This document shows positions 36,636-37,073 of a stretch of 37,073 bases of DNA, one piece after another (position 1 is the stretch's first letter; each line of letters starts with the position of its first letter). The position numbers were made by a program, and so were the translations under genes. The notes under the pieces are model-generated. The model was not told the DNA's origin and searched no databases. It saw only the letters and a program-made list of their open reading frames with translations. Source of the stretch: Asparagopsis taxiformis (lineage: Eukaryota > Rhodophyta > Florideophyceae > Bonnemaisoniales > Bonnemaisoniaceae); NCBI GenBank assembly GCA_030407315.1, contig JALQPE010002032.1, positions 1 through 37,073 on the forward strand, read 5' to 3'.

Positions 36636-36748
36636 TGATGAAGATCGTAACGTCCTAGCTAGTTTATTGTGGTGCGAGAGTCGGCGCCGGTGTGTATATA
36701 TATAGTGGTGACAGGTGTAAGTGCTGTACTACGTGTGGTCATCCGACA
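36636..36748 (-). repeat. copia-2 5' LTR (right)
   Basis: 113 bp, identical to 15038-15150. TATATATATA is the likely promoter box. Confidence 0.93.
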
Positions 36749-36753
36749 GCATT
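36749..36753. repeat. Target-site duplication GCATT (right copy, copia-2)
   Basis: Second copy of 15033-15037. Confidence 0.9.
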
Positions 36754-36881
36754 GCATTCTCTACCGACGGACAATCGTCAATCGTCATAGGCCGGTTGTC
36801 GTTTGAGACGTAATCGTCTAACGACGCCTCCAATTCCTCACTTGCTTCGGCGTGGACATTCTGTAGGTACAAGTTCTCCAT
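36754..36881 (-). pseudogene. 5' part of a small minus-strand gene split by copia-2
   Basis: From ATG 36879-36881 the frame reads MENLYLQNVHAEASEELEAS and continues acidic to the insertion point. It then resumes at 15032 and stops at 14992, for 57 residues in all. Not recognised. A TAG sits directly before the ATG, so it is either a tiny ORF or the last exon of a longer gene. Confidence 0.4.
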
Positions 36882-37012
36882 CTACTGTAATTGGATAGAT
36901 ACGAGGATATGCTGCGATGAGAATGTGTGTTGGTGTACCGCTGGCTTCAAACAGGAAATTTTCTTCATTGCTCCACTCCGCGCCAACACCCCTACCTTCT
37001 AGACTTCATTGT
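36816..37012 (-). other. Minus-strand open frame of unknown product at the right edge
   Basis: Reads SLEGRGVGAEWSNEENFLFE and then GTPTHILIAAYPRIYPITVD before a TGA at 36816. The composition looks protein-like. It may be an exon of the gene at 36754-36881, joined by a frameshift or splice, or it may be chance. Confidence 0.3.
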
Positions 37013-37073
37013 TTATTGCCAAGGAAAGGAGAAAAATGGGAGTGCATGTGTGAAACCCTCCACTATATTTCAA

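Larger units (their letters stand above)
15038..36748 (-). mobile_element. Ty1/copia LTR retrotransposon (copia-2) carrying a nested CACTA transposon
   Basis: Identical 113-bp LTRs at 15038-15150 and 36636-36748 are flanked by the 5-bp duplication GCATT. Minus-strand order from the right is 5' LTR, primer site, gag, zinc knuckle, protease, integrase, RT, RNase H, then a 16.3-kb CACTA insertion, a 38-bp remnant and the 3' LTR. Integrase before RT is the copia order. Excluding the CACTA insert the element is about 5.36 kb. The coding region carries at least six frameshifts (near 35390, 35350-35130, 33350, 32530, 32085 and 31810), which is at odds with identical LTRs unless the indels are recent or are sequencing errors. 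It is related to copia-1 but clearly diverged. Confidence 0.93.

Overview
This window is eukaryotic and consists almost entirely of nested transposable elements. There are no bacterial operons, rRNAs or tRNAs. It holds Ty3/gypsy and Ty1/copia retrotransposons, a CACTA-type DNA transposon with a Tnp2-like transposase, AATAAA signals and short GT-AG introns. The exact organism cannot be read from the sequence. A red alga or another compact eukaryote with abundant copia, gypsy and CACTA elements would fit, but that is a guess.

Layout by nesting. (1) A plus-strand copia element (copia-1) occupies the left edge (1-40) and resumes at 12494, ending in its 3' LTR near 14161. (2) A minus-strand gypsy element, 41-12488, is inserted in copia-1 pol. 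It has 683/684-bp LTRs, a CATAC target duplication, a tRNA primer site, gag, a small ORF, protease, RT-RNase H and a DD35E integrase. About 5 kb of extra sequence between two copies of its polypurine tract carries a long antisense (plus-strand) reading frame. (3) 14162-15037 is flanking DNA. It contains the last codons and AATAAA of a small minus-strand reading frame whose upstream part lies at 36754-36881. (4) That reading frame was split by a second, minus-strand copia element (copia-2), 15038-36748. Copia-2 has identical 113-bp LTRs, a 5-bp duplication (GCATT on +) and a primer site matching the anticodon arm of initiator tRNA-Met. (5) A 16,347-bp CACTA transposon, 15189-31535, sits inside copia-2. 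It has 14-bp inverted ends CACTACGGTGTTGA and a 2-bp TG duplication.

The CACTA element is the most remarkable object. It carries four genes: (A) a coiled-coil protein of unknown function; (B) a protein with a possible Tudor/SH3-like N-terminus; (C) a protein of about 1,140 residues joining a ParB-like domain, a beta-class DNA amino-methyltransferase (DPPF then FSGT order, probably adenine-N6) and a SET domain; (D/E) a Tnp2-like transposase probably encoded by two exons. Three of the four transcription units share the decamer TAACCGTTAC just upstream. Both ends carry dense AGACAGT/ACTGTCT subterminal repeats. On the right these form a 15-copy, 35-bp palindromic array. The space between gene C and the transposase is packed with long palindromes, including eight near-identical 37-nt ones. 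A long hairpin resembling a small-RNA precursor lies between the transposase promoter and the right array.

Working model (inference): the transposon carries enzymes that could mark its own DNA and chromatin. ParB or the unknown proteins may recognise its palindromes, so that it could control its own silencing or replication-coupled transposition. Its reading frames are nearly intact, whereas the copia and gypsy elements around it carry many single-base frameshifts. This agrees with the CACTA element being the youngest insertion.
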